Positions 34,851 through 43,351 of a DNA stretch of 64,000 nt are shown here, in pieces (position 1 is the first letter of the stretch; each line of letters opens with the position of its first letter). Made by a program: the position numbers and the translations under genes. This stretch comes from Shinella lacus (lineage in GTDB: Bacteria > Pseudomonadota > Alphaproteobacteria > Rhizobiales > Rhizobiaceae). Below the pieces are notes generated by a model that worked only from the letters and a program-made list of their open reading frames with translations, had not been told where the DNA came from and made no database searches. The stretch spans positions 1-64,000 of the forward strand of contig NZ_WHSB02000013.1 of the NCBI RefSeq assembly GCF_010994755.1, written 5' to 3'.

Positions 34851-35642
34851 TCACAGACCGTTTTCGTAGAAGCGGAGCGCCAGCGGGATCTGTGGGCCGA
34901 ACATCGCCTTGCCATGCTGCGTGCGGCAGCCGCGCGCCTCGGCCACCTCCAGAAAGGGCGTCATATGCGGGACGTTCACCACATCGCCGACGAAGATGCC
35001 GTGCCGCGTCGCCGAAAGGTCGACGGGCAGCGGATCATCGGCCGAAAGACCGAGACTGATGGCGTTTACGACGATGTCGATCTCTGCGCCGGGCGCAGCA
35101 GTCGTCACAGTGAAGACGGTCGCCGGGAAGGCGCTGCGAAGCCGGTTCGCAAGTGTTTCCGCGCGTTCTCGGTTGCGGTTTGCGATCGCGATGCGGCCGA
35201 TGCCGGCTTCGGCGAGTGCACAGCAGATACCGGCGCTGACGCCGCCCGCACCGGCCACATGGGCCGAGGCACCGGCAATGGTGATGCCTGCGGCCGTCAT
35301 GGCGCCGACAAAACCGGCACCGTCGAGCTGGTGGCCGAAGAGCTGGCCATCCGGCGTGCGGCGGACGATGTTCACAGCGCCGGCAATGCGCGCCGTTTCA
35401 CTGGCATCATCGAGAAGTGGCAGGATGCTCTCCTTGAACGGCATTGTGACGAAGAAGCCTGCGAGGTTTTCCACATGCCGCAAGCCGGTGAGGGCGGCGT
35501 CCAGCGATTCCGGCTTTACACCGAACGGGATCATGCGGCCCGGCAGCCCATGTTCGGTGAGATAGGTATTCAGAATGCCCGGCGAGCGGACGAAGCCTAT
35601 CGGGTAACCGATCAATCCATAGAGTCGATGTTCATCCGCCAT
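34851..35642 (-). CDS. Shikimate dehydrogenase-like protein (AroE family), copy 1
   Basis: A 263-residue AroE-family oxidoreductase. The catalytic Lys lies in TMPFKESI and the catalytic Asp in HQLDGAGF; the NADP-binding loop reads VAGAGGVSAG instead of the usual GAGGAAxA, and ANRNRERAETLA follows. IGYPIGFVRSPGILN is the substrate loop, where the canonical motif has SxSxxP-type residues; the first Ser is replaced, hinting at a substrate other than shikimate. It faces the CoA-transferase operon across a LacI-type operator pair. Confidence 0.87.
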   Translation of the reverse strand: MADEHRLYGLIGYPIGFVRSPGILNTYLTEHGLPGRMIPFGVKPESLDAALTGLRHVENLAGFFVTMPFKESILPLLDDASETARIAGAVNIVRRTPDGQLFGHQLDGAGFVGAMTAAGITIAGASAHVAGAGGVSAGICCALAEAGIGRIAIANRNRERAETLANRLRSAFPATVFTVTTAAPGAEIDIVVNAISLGLSADDPLPVDLSATRHGIFVGDVVNVPHMTPFLEVAEARGCRTQHGKAMFGPQIPLALRFYENGL

Positions 35643-35710
35643 CCGGCGTGTCCTCCTGCCAATGAGTGGTGTCTGTCGAGCTCCGGCCTAACAGAAAAAT
35701 ACCAAGCAAG

Positions 35711-35750
35711 AAACGTTTTTTGTTGCCAATATCCAGAAACGTTTTTATAT
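35711..35750. promoter_or_regulatory. Two LacI-type operators in the divergent AroE-like/CoA-transferase promoter
   Basis: AAACGTTT occurs at 35711-35718 and at 35737-35744, in the same orientation and 26 bp apart. The second lies in CAGAAACGTTTTTATAT, identical over 17 bp to 30976-30992. The spacing suits two repressor dimers on neighbouring faces of the helix. Confidence 0.72.
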
Positions 35751-35779
35751 CCGGTTCTACCTATCGGGAGGACCGCATT

Positions 35780-36673
35780 TTGAAAGAGAAACTGACGACC
35801 CTGGAGAGCGCGTTGTCTCCGATCGTGTCCGGCTCGTCCGTGGCGATCGGCGGCAGTCTGCTGCGCCGCCAGCCGAACGCCGCCGTGCGCCAGCTGATCC
35901 GCGCTAGGGTGCGCGACCTGACCGTGATGAGCTGGGCCGGCACGACGGCGATCGATCTGCTGGCTGCCGCGGATGCCATTCGCCGCTGGGAGGGCATCTA
36001 TGTCGGCCTGTTCAACTACGGGCTGGCGCCGAATTTCCGCCGCGCCGTCGAGAGCGGGCGCATCGAGGTGCGCGATTTCTCCGAAACGGCAATGGTGGCG
36101 CGCCTGCGCGCGGCCGCCCAGGGCATGCCCTTCCTGCCGATCCGCACGCTGTTCGGCTCCGATATCGCCAAGGTGAATCCCGAGCAGATCCGCACCTTCG
36201 ACTGCCCGTTCACCGGACAGAAGCTGCAGGCGATTGCCGCCGCCGAGCCGGACTTCACCCTCATCCACGGTTACGCCGGCGACAAATACGGCAATGTGCA
36301 GTGGCCGGTCGTGCGCGACACCGACGACATGGACCAGCCGTTCGCCTCCGGCGCAAAACGCTTGATCGTGACGGTCGAAAAGATCGTGCCACATGAGGAG
36401 ATCAAGAAGCAGCCGTCGCTGACCTACATTCCCGGTAACTGGGTGGAGGCGATCGTCGAGGTGCCCTATGGCGCGCATCCCGCCGCCTGCGACACGCTTT
36501 ATGACGAGGACGACGCGCATCTGCGCGACTACGTCGCCCGCTCGAAGACCGCCGAGGGCGTGAAGGCCTATCTCGACGAATTCGCAAACGCTCTGCCGGA
36601 TCACGCTGCCTATCTCGAAAAATGCGGGGGCCTCGCTGCGCTCGCCGCCCTCGACGTCAAGGGGAGGGCGTAA
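35780..36673 (+). CDS. CoA-transferase subunit A (glutaconate/3-oxoacid type)
   Basis: A 297-residue family I CoA-transferase alpha subunit: VAIGGSLLRRQPNAAVRQLI at the N-terminus, LFNYGLAPNFRRAVE, and HGYAGDKYGNVQW in the middle. A TTG start at 35780 is inferred because GGGAGG lies 8 nt upstream and the frame further upstream runs through the operators. The gene is 3 bp from subunit B. It activates a carboxylic acid by transfer of CoA. Confidence 0.88.
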   Translation: MKEKLTTLESALSPIVSGSSVAIGGSLLRRQPNAAVRQLIRARVRDLTVMSWAGTTAIDLLAAADAIRRWEGIYVGLFNYGLAPNFRRAVESGRIEVRDFSETAMVARLRAAAQGMPFLPIRTLFGSDIAKVNPEQIRTFDCPFTGQKLQAIAAAEPDFTLIHGYAGDKYGNVQWPVVRDTDDMDQPFASGAKRLIVTVEKIVPHEEIKKQPSLTYIPGNWVEAIVEVPYGAHPAACDTLYDEDDAHLRDYVARSKTAEGVKAYLDEFANALPDHAAYLEKCGGLAALAALDVKGRA

Positions 36674-36676
36674 GCC

Positions 36677-37477
36677 ATGGCCGACTTCACCAATAACGAA
36701 CTCATCACCGCCTATCTCTCCCGCCAGATCCGCGAAGACGATCTTTGCTTCGTCGGCGTTGGCACCAATGGGCGCGCCTTTACGCTTGCCGTCGGCATGC
36801 CGCTGGCTGCCGTGCGGCTCGCGCAGCTGCACCATGCGCCGGGTGCCGCCGTCTACTGGGGCAACCTGCTGGAGCCAGACCTCTCGGTGATCCCGGAACA
36901 TTTCACGCAGGATACGTTCACGCAATGGCAGGCCGCCGCCTGCCCGCCGGATACGGGCGTGAAATGCGACATGCTGGCGCGCGGACGGTTCGACGTGTCG
37001 TTCAATTCCGCCGCCCAGCTCGATCGCTACGGCAACATGAACATCACGGCGATCGGTGACTACCGCAATCCGAAGGTGCGCCTTGTCGGCAGCCTGGCGC
37101 AGCCGGAGCATTTCGCCTTCGTGCGCCGGCCCCTGCTGCTAATGGACCTCGATGCGCGCAGCTTCGTCGAGAAGGTCGATTTCATTACCAGCGCCGGCCA
37201 TCTCTCGGGCGGCAACAGTCGCCGCGAGGCCGGGCTGAGCGAGGGTGGTCCGGCGCTTGTCGTGACCGACAAGGCGGTCTTCGACTTTGCCGAAGACACG
37301 CGCGAGATGCGGCTGAAATCGCTGCATCCGGGCGTGACGAAGGATGCGGTGCTTGCCGCCATGTCTTTTGTTCCGCTGGTTCCAGAAACGATTCCGGAGA
37401 CCGAGCCGCCGACGGTGAAGGAACTCGCCCACATCCGCAGCGATATCGACCCCAACCGCATCCTGCTCAAAGTCTGA
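36677..37477 (+). CDS. CoA-transferase subunit B (glutaconate/3-oxoacid type)
   Basis: A 266-residue beta subunit matching GctB-like proteins: ELITAYLSRQIREDDLCFVG, then LAQLHHAPGAAVYWGNLLEP and SFNSAAQLDRYGNMN. The canonical catalytic Glu motif (ENG) at the start of the fold reads GTNGRAF here, which is a departure worth noting. Coupled to subunit A upstream, and 2 bp before the CaiB/BaiF gene. Confidence 0.87.
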   Translation: MADFTNNELITAYLSRQIREDDLCFVGVGTNGRAFTLAVGMPLAAVRLAQLHHAPGAAVYWGNLLEPDLSVIPEHFTQDTFTQWQAAACPPDTGVKCDMLARGRFDVSFNSAAQLDRYGNMNITAIGDYRNPKVRLVGSLAQPEHFAFVRRPLLLMDLDARSFVEKVDFITSAGHLSGGNSRREAGLSEGGPALVVTDKAVFDFAEDTREMRLKSLHPGVTKDAVLAAMSFVPLVPETIPETEPPTVKELAHIRSDIDPNRILLKV

Positions 37478-37479
37478 TC

Positions 37480-38691
37480 ATGTCTTCAAACGCACAGTCC
37501 ACGGTTTCGTCCCTCTCCGGCATCAAGGTGCTGGATCTCTCACGCTTCATCGCCGGCCCGCATTGCGCCATGCTGCTCGGCGATCTCGGTGCGGATGTCG
37601 TGAAGGTCGAACGCACGCGCGCCGGCGACGACACCCGTTCGCTCGGCCCCTATATTGCGGGCGAGAGCATCTACTTCATGATGTTCAACCGCAACAAGCG
37701 CAGCCTGACGCTCAATTTCCGCAATCCGGAGGCGCAGGACCTGCTGCGCCGCCTCGTGCTGGAGGCCGACGTGCTGGTCGAGAATTTTCGACCCGGTACG
37801 ATGGAGAAAATGGGCTGCGGCTGGGAGGATCTGCGCAAGATCAACCCCAAGCTGATCATGGCCCGGCTTTCCGGCTTCGGCCAGAACAACAGCCTATCCG
37901 CCGAACCCTGCTTCGATGGCATCGCCCAGGCGATCACGGGCTTCATGGACCTCACTGGCGATCCGAAGGGCGGCCCGATGATGGCAGGCACCTTCCTCGT
38001 CGACTATGCCACTGCGCTGCATGCCACGATCGGCATTCTCGCCGCATTGAACCATCGCAACCGGACGGGCGAGGGGCAGGTCGTTGATGTCAGCTTGATC
38101 GGCGGCGCGACCTCCATGCTGATGACTGCCATTCCGGAATTCCTGGTCAACGGCCGCCGCATGACACGCGCCGGCAACCGCGACCGGTATGCCGCGCCCG
38201 CCAACACTTTCCGCGCCAAGGACGACGTCTGGATCCACATGGTCGCCGGCAACAATGCGCATTTCCCGCGTTTTGCGGCGATGATCGGCCGACCCGACCT
38301 GTTGGACGATCCACGCTTCTCGACGCTCGAGCAGCGCATGGTGAATGTCGAGGCGATCGAGGCGATCGCGGCCGCATGGATTGCGGAGCACACGGCGGAC
38401 GAGGTGCTCGCGGTGTTGCGCGTTGCAGAACTTCCTTCGGCCCGCATCCGCACCGTCGAGGAGGTCGCGAACGACCCCTACATGCGCGAAGCCGGTCATA
38501 TCGTCGATGTCGTGCATCCCAAGGCTGGCGTGGTGCCGATGCAGGGGCCGCCCGTCGGTCTCGGCACCACGCCGACCGCCGTGCGGCGTCCGCCGCCGAT
38601 GCTCGGCGAACATTCCGACGACGTGTTGCACGAGTGGCTTTCCATGCCGGACGAGGAGATCGCCAAGCTCCGCTCGGCAACGGTCATCTGA
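37480..38691 (+). CDS. CaiB/BaiF (family III) CoA-transferase, copy 2
   Basis: A 403-residue family III CoA-transferase, clearly paralogous to the gene at 28593: LSRFIAGPHCAMLLGDLGAD, GDDTRSLGPYIAGES, FNRNKRSLTLNFRNP and ENFRPGTMEKMGCGW are shared blocks. It keeps the conserved Asp (FLVDYATALHA). Having both a family I and a family III CoA-transferase in one operon suggests that two different acids are activated, or one acid and its decarboxylated product. Confidence 0.92.
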   Translation: MSSNAQSTVSSLSGIKVLDLSRFIAGPHCAMLLGDLGADVVKVERTRAGDDTRSLGPYIAGESIYFMMFNRNKRSLTLNFRNPEAQDLLRRLVLEADVLVENFRPGTMEKMGCGWEDLRKINPKLIMARLSGFGQNNSLSAEPCFDGIAQAITGFMDLTGDPKGGPMMAGTFLVDYATALHATIGILAALNHRNRTGEGQVVDVSLIGGATSMLMTAIPEFLVNGRRMTRAGNRDRYAAPANTFRAKDDVWIHMVAGNNAHFPRFAAMIGRPDLLDDPRFSTLEQRMVNVEAIEAIAAAWIAEHTADEVLAVLRVAELPSARIRTVEEVANDPYMREAGHIVDVVHPKAGVVPMQGPPVGLGTTPTAVRRPPPMLGEHSDDVLHEWLSMPDEEIAKLRSATVI

Positions 38692-38734
38692 CAGAATTCA
38701 TCCGCATTTTCAAAGGTTTCGAGGAGGATAGAAC

Positions 38735-40447
38735 GTGAGCAAGGGTAACAGGAGCGGGGCGCATGTGATGGCGCAGGCGCTGAAGCGGCATGGTGTAGAG
38801 GTGATCTTCGGCCAGGCTATTCCGGCAGCGCTTTTCCTCGCGGCGCCGCATTACGGCATCCGGCAGATCGGCTATCGCACGGAAAATGCCGGCGCGGTGA
38901 TGGCCGACGCCTATGCGCGCATTTCGCACAAGGTGGCGGTCGTGACGGCGCAGAACGGGCCGGCCGCGACGCTGCTGGTGGCTGGTCTGGCAGAGGCCTA
39001 CAAGGCCTCGATCCCGATCGTCGCCATCGTGCAGGACGTGGCGCGCCCCTTCGCCGACAAGAACGCTTTCCAGGAACTCGATCATCTCGACCTCTTCAAG
39101 GGCGTGGCCAAGTGGATCAAGCGCGTCGCCGACGTCAACCGCATCGACGACTATATCGACATGGCCTTCACGGCCGCTGCCTCCGGTCGCCCTGGCCCCG
39201 CGGTGCTGATCGCGCCCATCGACATGTTCGTCGATACGGCGGAAAGCCGTACCGAGGGGCGCATGGCATCGCTCGGTACTTTCCCGCTCGATCGCAGCGG
39301 ACCTGATCCGGACCGCATCGCGGAAGCCGCCAAGCTGCTCGCCTCCGCCGAGCGCCCGCTGATCATCGCCGGCGGCGGCGTGCATGTGTCTGATGCTGCC
39401 GATGAGCTTGCAGCTCTTCAGGAACGCTTCTCTATTCCGGTGGCGACCACCGTAATGGGTAAGGGCGCTGTCGAAGAGGGCCATCCGCTCTCCGTCGGCA
39501 TCGTCGGTTATTTCATGGCGACGCGCAGCCGCACCAAGCACCTGCGCGCGCTGGTCACCGAGGCGGATGTCATCATGCTGATCGGCAACCGTACCAACCA
39601 AAATGGCACGGATAGCTGGTCGCTCTTCCCGAAGGGCGCAAAATACATCCACCTCGACGTGGACGGTCAGGAAATCGGCCGCAACTACGAGGCGCTGCGC
39701 CTCGTCGGCGATGCGAAACTCGGCATCAAGGCGCTCTCGGCAGCGCTCGATGCGGAAGATGGGGCGAAGCGCAAGGCGGCCCGTCCGGCGCTTGAAAAGA
39801 CCATTGCTGAAGGCCTTGCCAAGGGCCGCCAAGATGCCGCCGCTGTCGAAACGTCGAATGCCAGCCCGCTTCGCCCGGAGCGGTTGATGCGGGATCTCGA
39901 CAGCCTGCTGACGCCGAACCACATCGTCGTCTCGGATGCCAGCTATTCCTCGATCTGGATCGGCAACCACCTGACCGCGCGCAAGCCCGGCATGCGCTTC
40001 CTCACGCCGCGTGGCCTTGCCGGCCTCGGCTGGGGCCTGCCCTATGCGCTCGGCGCCAAATGCGCCCGGCCGGATGCGCCGGTCTTCGCGCTCGTCGGCG
40101 ATGGCGGTTTCGCGCATGTCTGGTCGGAGCTGGAGACGGCGCGCCGCATGGGGCTGAACGTCGTGGTCGCGGTGCTCAACAACTCGATCCTCGGTTATGA
40201 GAAACACGCGGAAAAGGTGATCTTCAACGAATATTCTGATGCCTGCGATTTCACGCCAGTCGACCACGCGGCGATTGCTCGCGGGGCGGGTTGCGCGGGC
40301 GTGCGCATCGAGAAGGCGGAGGATTTCCTGCCGGCGCTGAAGGCGGCGTTTGCGGCCAACACCACGACCGTTCTCGACGTCTTGACCGACGAGCGCGCCT
40401 ATCCGCCGATCACCATGTTCAACGACAATTCCGCGCTGAATTACTGA
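38735..40447 (+). CDS. Thiamine pyrophosphate-dependent enzyme (acetolactate synthase-like)
   Basis: A 570-residue TPP enzyme with three domains in the usual order: PYR (1-170, with the activating Glu in YRTENAGAVMADAYAR), a central domain (190-330), and PP (370-545, with the TPP/Mg motif GDGGFAHVWSELETARRMG then VVAVLNNS). GTG start after GAGGAGGATA. The family includes acetolactate synthase, glyoxylate carboligase, oxalyl-CoA decarboxylase and sulfoacetaldehyde acetyltransferase; residues visible here do not fix the reaction. Next to CoA-transferases and DhaKL kinase, a decarboxylation or carboligation making a ketose is a reasonable hypothesis. Confidence 0.9.
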   Translation: MSKGNRSGAHVMAQALKRHGVEVIFGQAIPAALFLAAPHYGIRQIGYRTENAGAVMADAYARISHKVAVVTAQNGPAATLLVAGLAEAYKASIPIVAIVQDVARPFADKNAFQELDHLDLFKGVAKWIKRVADVNRIDDYIDMAFTAAASGRPGPAVLIAPIDMFVDTAESRTEGRMASLGTFPLDRSGPDPDRIAEAAKLLASAERPLIIAGGGVHVSDAADELAALQERFSIPVATTVMGKGAVEEGHPLSVGIVGYFMATRSRTKHLRALVTEADVIMLIGNRTNQNGTDSWSLFPKGAKYIHLDVDGQEIGRNYEALRLVGDAKLGIKALSAALDAEDGAKRKAARPALEKTIAEGLAKGRQDAAAVETSNASPLRPERLMRDLDSLLTPNHIVVSDASYSSIWIGNHLTARKPGMRFLTPRGLAGLGWGLPYALGAKCARPDAPVFALVGDGGFAHVWSELETARRMGLNVVVAVLNNSILGYEKHAEKVIFNEYSDACDFTPVDHAAIARGAGCAGVRIEKAEDFLPALKAAFAANTTTVLDVLTDERAYPPITMFNDNSALNY

Positions 40448-40460
40448 GGGAGGCGACGTC

Positions 40461-41462
40461 ATGAAGAAATTGATGAACAAGCCCTCGGGCTTTGTCGATG
40501 AAATGCTCGACGGTCTCGTTGCCGCCAATCCCTCGCTGGCGCTCGGCGGCGACACCGGCCGCGTCGTGCACCGCGCAAAGCCTATCCGCAGCGGCAAGGT
40601 CGGCGTCGTTTCCGGCGGCGGCTCCGGCCACCTGCCGCTCTTCACCGGCTATGTCGGGGAGGGGCTGCTCGACAGCTGCTCGATCGGCAACGTCTTCGAA
40701 GGGCCGACGGTCGGCTCCTGCATGGAGGCGATCAAGCTTGCCGATGGCGGCAAGGGCGTGCTGCGCCTCTATGGCAACTACGGTGGCGACCGGATGAACT
40801 TCGACATGGCCGGCGAAATGCTGGAGGACGAGGGCATCCGCACGACGACCGTGCTCGGAAATGACGATGTCGCAAGCGCCGGCCCGGCCGAGCGGCAGAA
40901 ACGCCGCGGCGTTGCGGGCATCATCTATGCCTACAAGACGGCCGGCGCGCTTGCGGAAACCGGCGCCGATCTCGATGCCGTGACGGCGATCGCGCAGAAG
41001 ACGGTGGATCGCACGCGCACCATTGGCGTTGCACTTGCGCCCTGCCAGGTGCCGGGCTCCGACAAGCCGTCCTTCACGCTCGGCGAAAACGAGATCGAGA
41101 TGGGCATGGGCATCCATGGCGAGCCGGGCATCTGGCGCGACACGCTGCGCGAAGCCGACGCCATTGCCGACGAGATGATTGAGCGCCTGCTCGCCGACAA
41201 GCCGGAGGGGGCGGGCAAGCGCGTCTCCATCCTCGTCAATAGCCTTGGTGCCACGCCGCTGGAAGAGCTATTCATCCTCTACCGCCGAGCGAGGGCGACG
41301 CTCGAAGCAGCAGGCATCGAGATCGTCCGGCCGCTCGTGGGCCACTATGCGACGTCGATGGAAATGGCCGGCGCCTCCATCTCGCTCTGCTTCGTCGACG
41401 ACGAGATCGAGGCGTTGCTGGCCGCCCCCGCCCACTGCCCATTCTGGACGGTGACGGCATGA
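40461..41462 (+). CDS. Dihydroxyacetone kinase subunit DhaK-like
   Basis: A 333-residue DhaK domain. VSGGGSGHLPLFTGYVGEGLL and YGNYGGDRMNFDMA are hallmark segments. The His that covalently holds the keto substrate lies in MGMGIHGEPGIW. It acts together with DhaL, whose start overlaps this stop (ATGA). No DhaM phosphotransferase gene is nearby, so ATP rather than PEP is the likely donor. The substrate may be dihydroxyacetone or a four-carbon ketose such as erythrulose. Confidence 0.93.
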   Translation: MKKLMNKPSGFVDEMLDGLVAANPSLALGGDTGRVVHRAKPIRSGKVGVVSGGGSGHLPLFTGYVGEGLLDSCSIGNVFEGPTVGSCMEAIKLADGGKGVLRLYGNYGGDRMNFDMAGEMLEDEGIRTTTVLGNDDVASAGPAERQKRRGVAGIIYAYKTAGALAETGADLDAVTAIAQKTVDRTRTIGVALAPCQVPGSDKPSFTLGENEIEMGMGIHGEPGIWRDTLREADAIADEMIERLLADKPEGAGKRVSILVNSLGATPLEELFILYRRARATLEAAGIEIVRPLVGHYATSMEMAGASISLCFVDDEIEALLAAPAHCPFWTVTA

Positions 41463-42064
41463 GCATTACGGTCGCCTCCATCGCCGCTGCCGTCACCCGC
41501 GCCGATAAGGCGATGGGCGGGCTGGAGCAGATATTGAACGACGCCGATGCAAAACTCGGCGACGGCGACACGGGCGGCATGCTCGCCCGGGTCATCGGCA
41601 AGATGGCCGAGGTCGACCTGTCTTCCACCGCCGATCCGGGCGCTGCCTTGAGCCAGCTCGCCAAAGCGGCGACGGTTGCGACGGGATCGAGCCTGGGCAC
41701 TTTGTTCGCGACGGGATTGCTTGCCGCGGGCCGCGAGGCAAAGGGCCGGGCGACACTCGACGTTGGCGACCTTTCCAGCCTCTTTGCGACGGCGCGCGAT
41801 GCGATGATTGCGCGCGGCGGCGCGTCGCTTGGCGACAAGACCGTGCTCGATTCGCTCGATGCCATTGCCGAGGCGCTAAAGGGCACCGAAACGCCGGAAC
41901 AGGCGACACGGGATGCAGCGAAGGCGGCATCCGAGGCGCTCGAAACCTTCCGTTCGCAGCCGAACCGCATCGGCCGCGCACGTATGTTCGGTGACCAGAC
42001 GATCGGCATCGACGATCCCGGCATGCTGGCGATCAAGGAGCTTTCGGCCGCACTTGTGGCCTGA
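41459..42064 (+). CDS. Dihydroxyacetone kinase subunit DhaL-like
   Basis: A 201-residue all-helical DhaL domain that binds the nucleotide. The magnesium-binding Asp cluster is in AKLGDGDTGGML near residue 30, and SLGTLFATGLLAAGRE follows. It closes the CoA-transferase/TPP/kinase operon and is followed by a good terminator. Confidence 0.93.
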   Translation: MSITVASIAAAVTRADKAMGGLEQILNDADAKLGDGDTGGMLARVIGKMAEVDLSSTADPGAALSQLAKAATVATGSSLGTLFATGLLAAGREAKGRATLDVGDLSSLFATARDAMIARGGASLGDKTVLDSLDAIAEALKGTETPEQATRDAAKAASEALETFRSQPNRIGRARMFGDQTIGIDDPGMLAIKELSAALVA

Positions 42065-42072
42065 AGCCAGCC

Positions 42073-43146
42073 TCAGCCTGGAGAGACGAGAGGCCGGCGT
42101 TCTGCCGGCCTTTTTGCGTTCCCGCCATCGGCAGGGGCCGCGCATGATTCGCGCAGGACCAGCTCCGTCGGTATGATGATTTCGCGCGGCGTCGGCGGGC
42201 GCTTGGAGTGGATGCGGCGCATCAGCAGTTCCGCGGCGGCAGCGCCCATTTCGCGCTTGGGCAGGTGAAGCGTGCTGAGATTGATGCGGCGCAGCCGTGC
42301 TAGATCGATATCGTCGCAGCCGAGCAGCGACAAGTCTTGCGGAATGGACAGGCCGAGTTCGCTTGCCGCATCCTGCACACCGAGCGCGCAGACATCGTTG
42401 CTGGCGATCACCGCCGTTGGCCGCTTCGAGAGTGTGGCGAAGTAGTGCATGGCGTCATAGCCGGCCTCGACGGTGTAGTCGCCGCGATAGATCAGGTCGG
42501 GGTCCTCGTCGCAGCCGAGGTCAGCGATGGTCGCCTCGAAGGCTTCGAAACGTTCCTGCGCCGTGCTGGAGGTTCCTGGGCCGGTCACGAGGCCGATCCG
42601 GCGGTGGCCGAGCCCGTGCAGGTAGGTCACGCTGTCGCGCATGCCCTGAAGATTGTCAGAGCCAACGTAGTCGTCGCGAAAACGTGAAGAACGGCGCTGG
42701 ATGAGCACGAAGGGCGTCTTGCCGTCGAGCAGCTTGCGCACCTCCGGCGTGTCGCAGTGCTGGGAGATCAGGATCATGCCGTCCACCTGGCGATCCAGCA
42801 GCGTCTGCATCTGGCTGACCTGGCGCTCGACGAGCTCGTCGGTGTTGCAGAGCAGGATTGTACAGCCCTCGCGCACGGCGATGTCGTCGATGCCGCGGAT
42901 AAATTCCGGGATGGCGGGATTGCTGACATCGGGCACCAGCACGCCGATGGTTGAACTCAGCTTCATGCGCAGCGAGCGCGCCACGGCGGAGGGTCGATAA
43001 CCCAGCCGTTCAGCGGCTTCCTTCACCTGGCGGCGGGTTTCCTCGTTAACGTGCCGCTTGCCGGCCAACGCATTCGAGACCGTCGAAACCGCATGTCCGG
43101 TCGCCGCAGCCACATCCCTGATTGTAATCCGGCCATTGTCGGGCAC
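42073..43146 (-). CDS. LacI-family transcriptional regulator, copy 2
   Basis: A 357-residue LacI regulator with GTG start: HTH ITIRDVAAATGHAVSTVSNAL, hinge PSAVARSLRMKLSSTIGVL and effector domain closing in LSLLGCDDIDLARL. Divergent from the Gfo/Idh-SDR-TRAP operon, with an AAACGTTT-type operator between them. Its last 15 or so codons run through the terminator of the convergent dhaL gene. Confidence 0.93.
   Translation of the reverse strand: MPDNGRITIRDVAAATGHAVSTVSNALAGKRHVNEETRRQVKEAAERLGYRPSAVARSLRMKLSSTIGVLVPDVSNPAIPEFIRGIDDIAVREGCTILLCNTDELVERQVSQMQTLLDRQVDGMILISQHCDTPEVRKLLDGKTPFVLIQRRSSRFRDDYVGSDNLQGMRDSVTYLHGLGHRRIGLVTGPGTSSTAQERFEAFEATIADLGCDEDPDLIYRGDYTVEAGYDAMHYFATLSKRPTAVIASNDVCALGVQDAASELGLSIPQDLSLLGCDDIDLARLRRINLSTLHLPKREMGAAAAELLMRRIHSKRPPTPREIIIPTELVLRESCAAPADGGNAKRPAERRPLVSPG
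42092..42115 (+). terminator. Rho-independent terminator of the CoA-transferase/TPP/kinase operon
   Basis: GGCCGGC (42092-42098) pairs with GCCGGCC (42104-42110), loop GTTCT, followed by TTTTT. It lies 27 bp after the dhaL stop and inside the 3' coding end of the convergent LacI gene. Confidence 0.88.
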
Positions 43147-43285
43147 GCTTCAAACTCCAGTTGCAGAACCGATTTTATCGTGGCGCTATTTTCACGGCGC
43201 CAAGCGACATTAGCTGAGAATCGTCGGCGGAAATAGTCAAATACTAACATTGACAGGTCGCGGGCAGGGGGCTAATCAAAACGAC

Positions 43286-43312
43286 GAAAACCGTTTCTCG
43301 AAAAACGTTTTC
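43286..43312. promoter_or_regulatory. LacI-type operators between LacI copy 2 and the oxidoreductase operon
   Basis: GAAAACCGTTTC (43286-43297) and GAAAAACGTTTTC (43300-43312) are two closely spaced near-palindromes with the AAACGTTT core seen at 30963 and 35711. They lie 40 bp before the start of the Gfo/Idh/MocA gene. Confidence 0.65.
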
Positions 43313-43351
43313 TGAGGCGTGGAGGCCTCTTTCCGGTGGAGGAGTTTCAGG

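Noticed and set aside
38735-40447. Oxalyl-CoA decarboxylase partner for the CaiB/BaiF transferase
   Set aside because: Formyl/oxalyl-CoA pairs are common, but the N-terminal sequence of this TPP enzyme follows the acetolactate-synthase type and lacks the oxalyl-CoA decarboxylase blocks I would expect.
38684-40645. Minus-strand open frame of about 650 codons opposite the TPP enzyme
   Set aside because: It mirrors the plus-strand TPP enzyme, whose motifs are clear; the minus product resembles no family and is His/Arg-rich as expected of a shadow.
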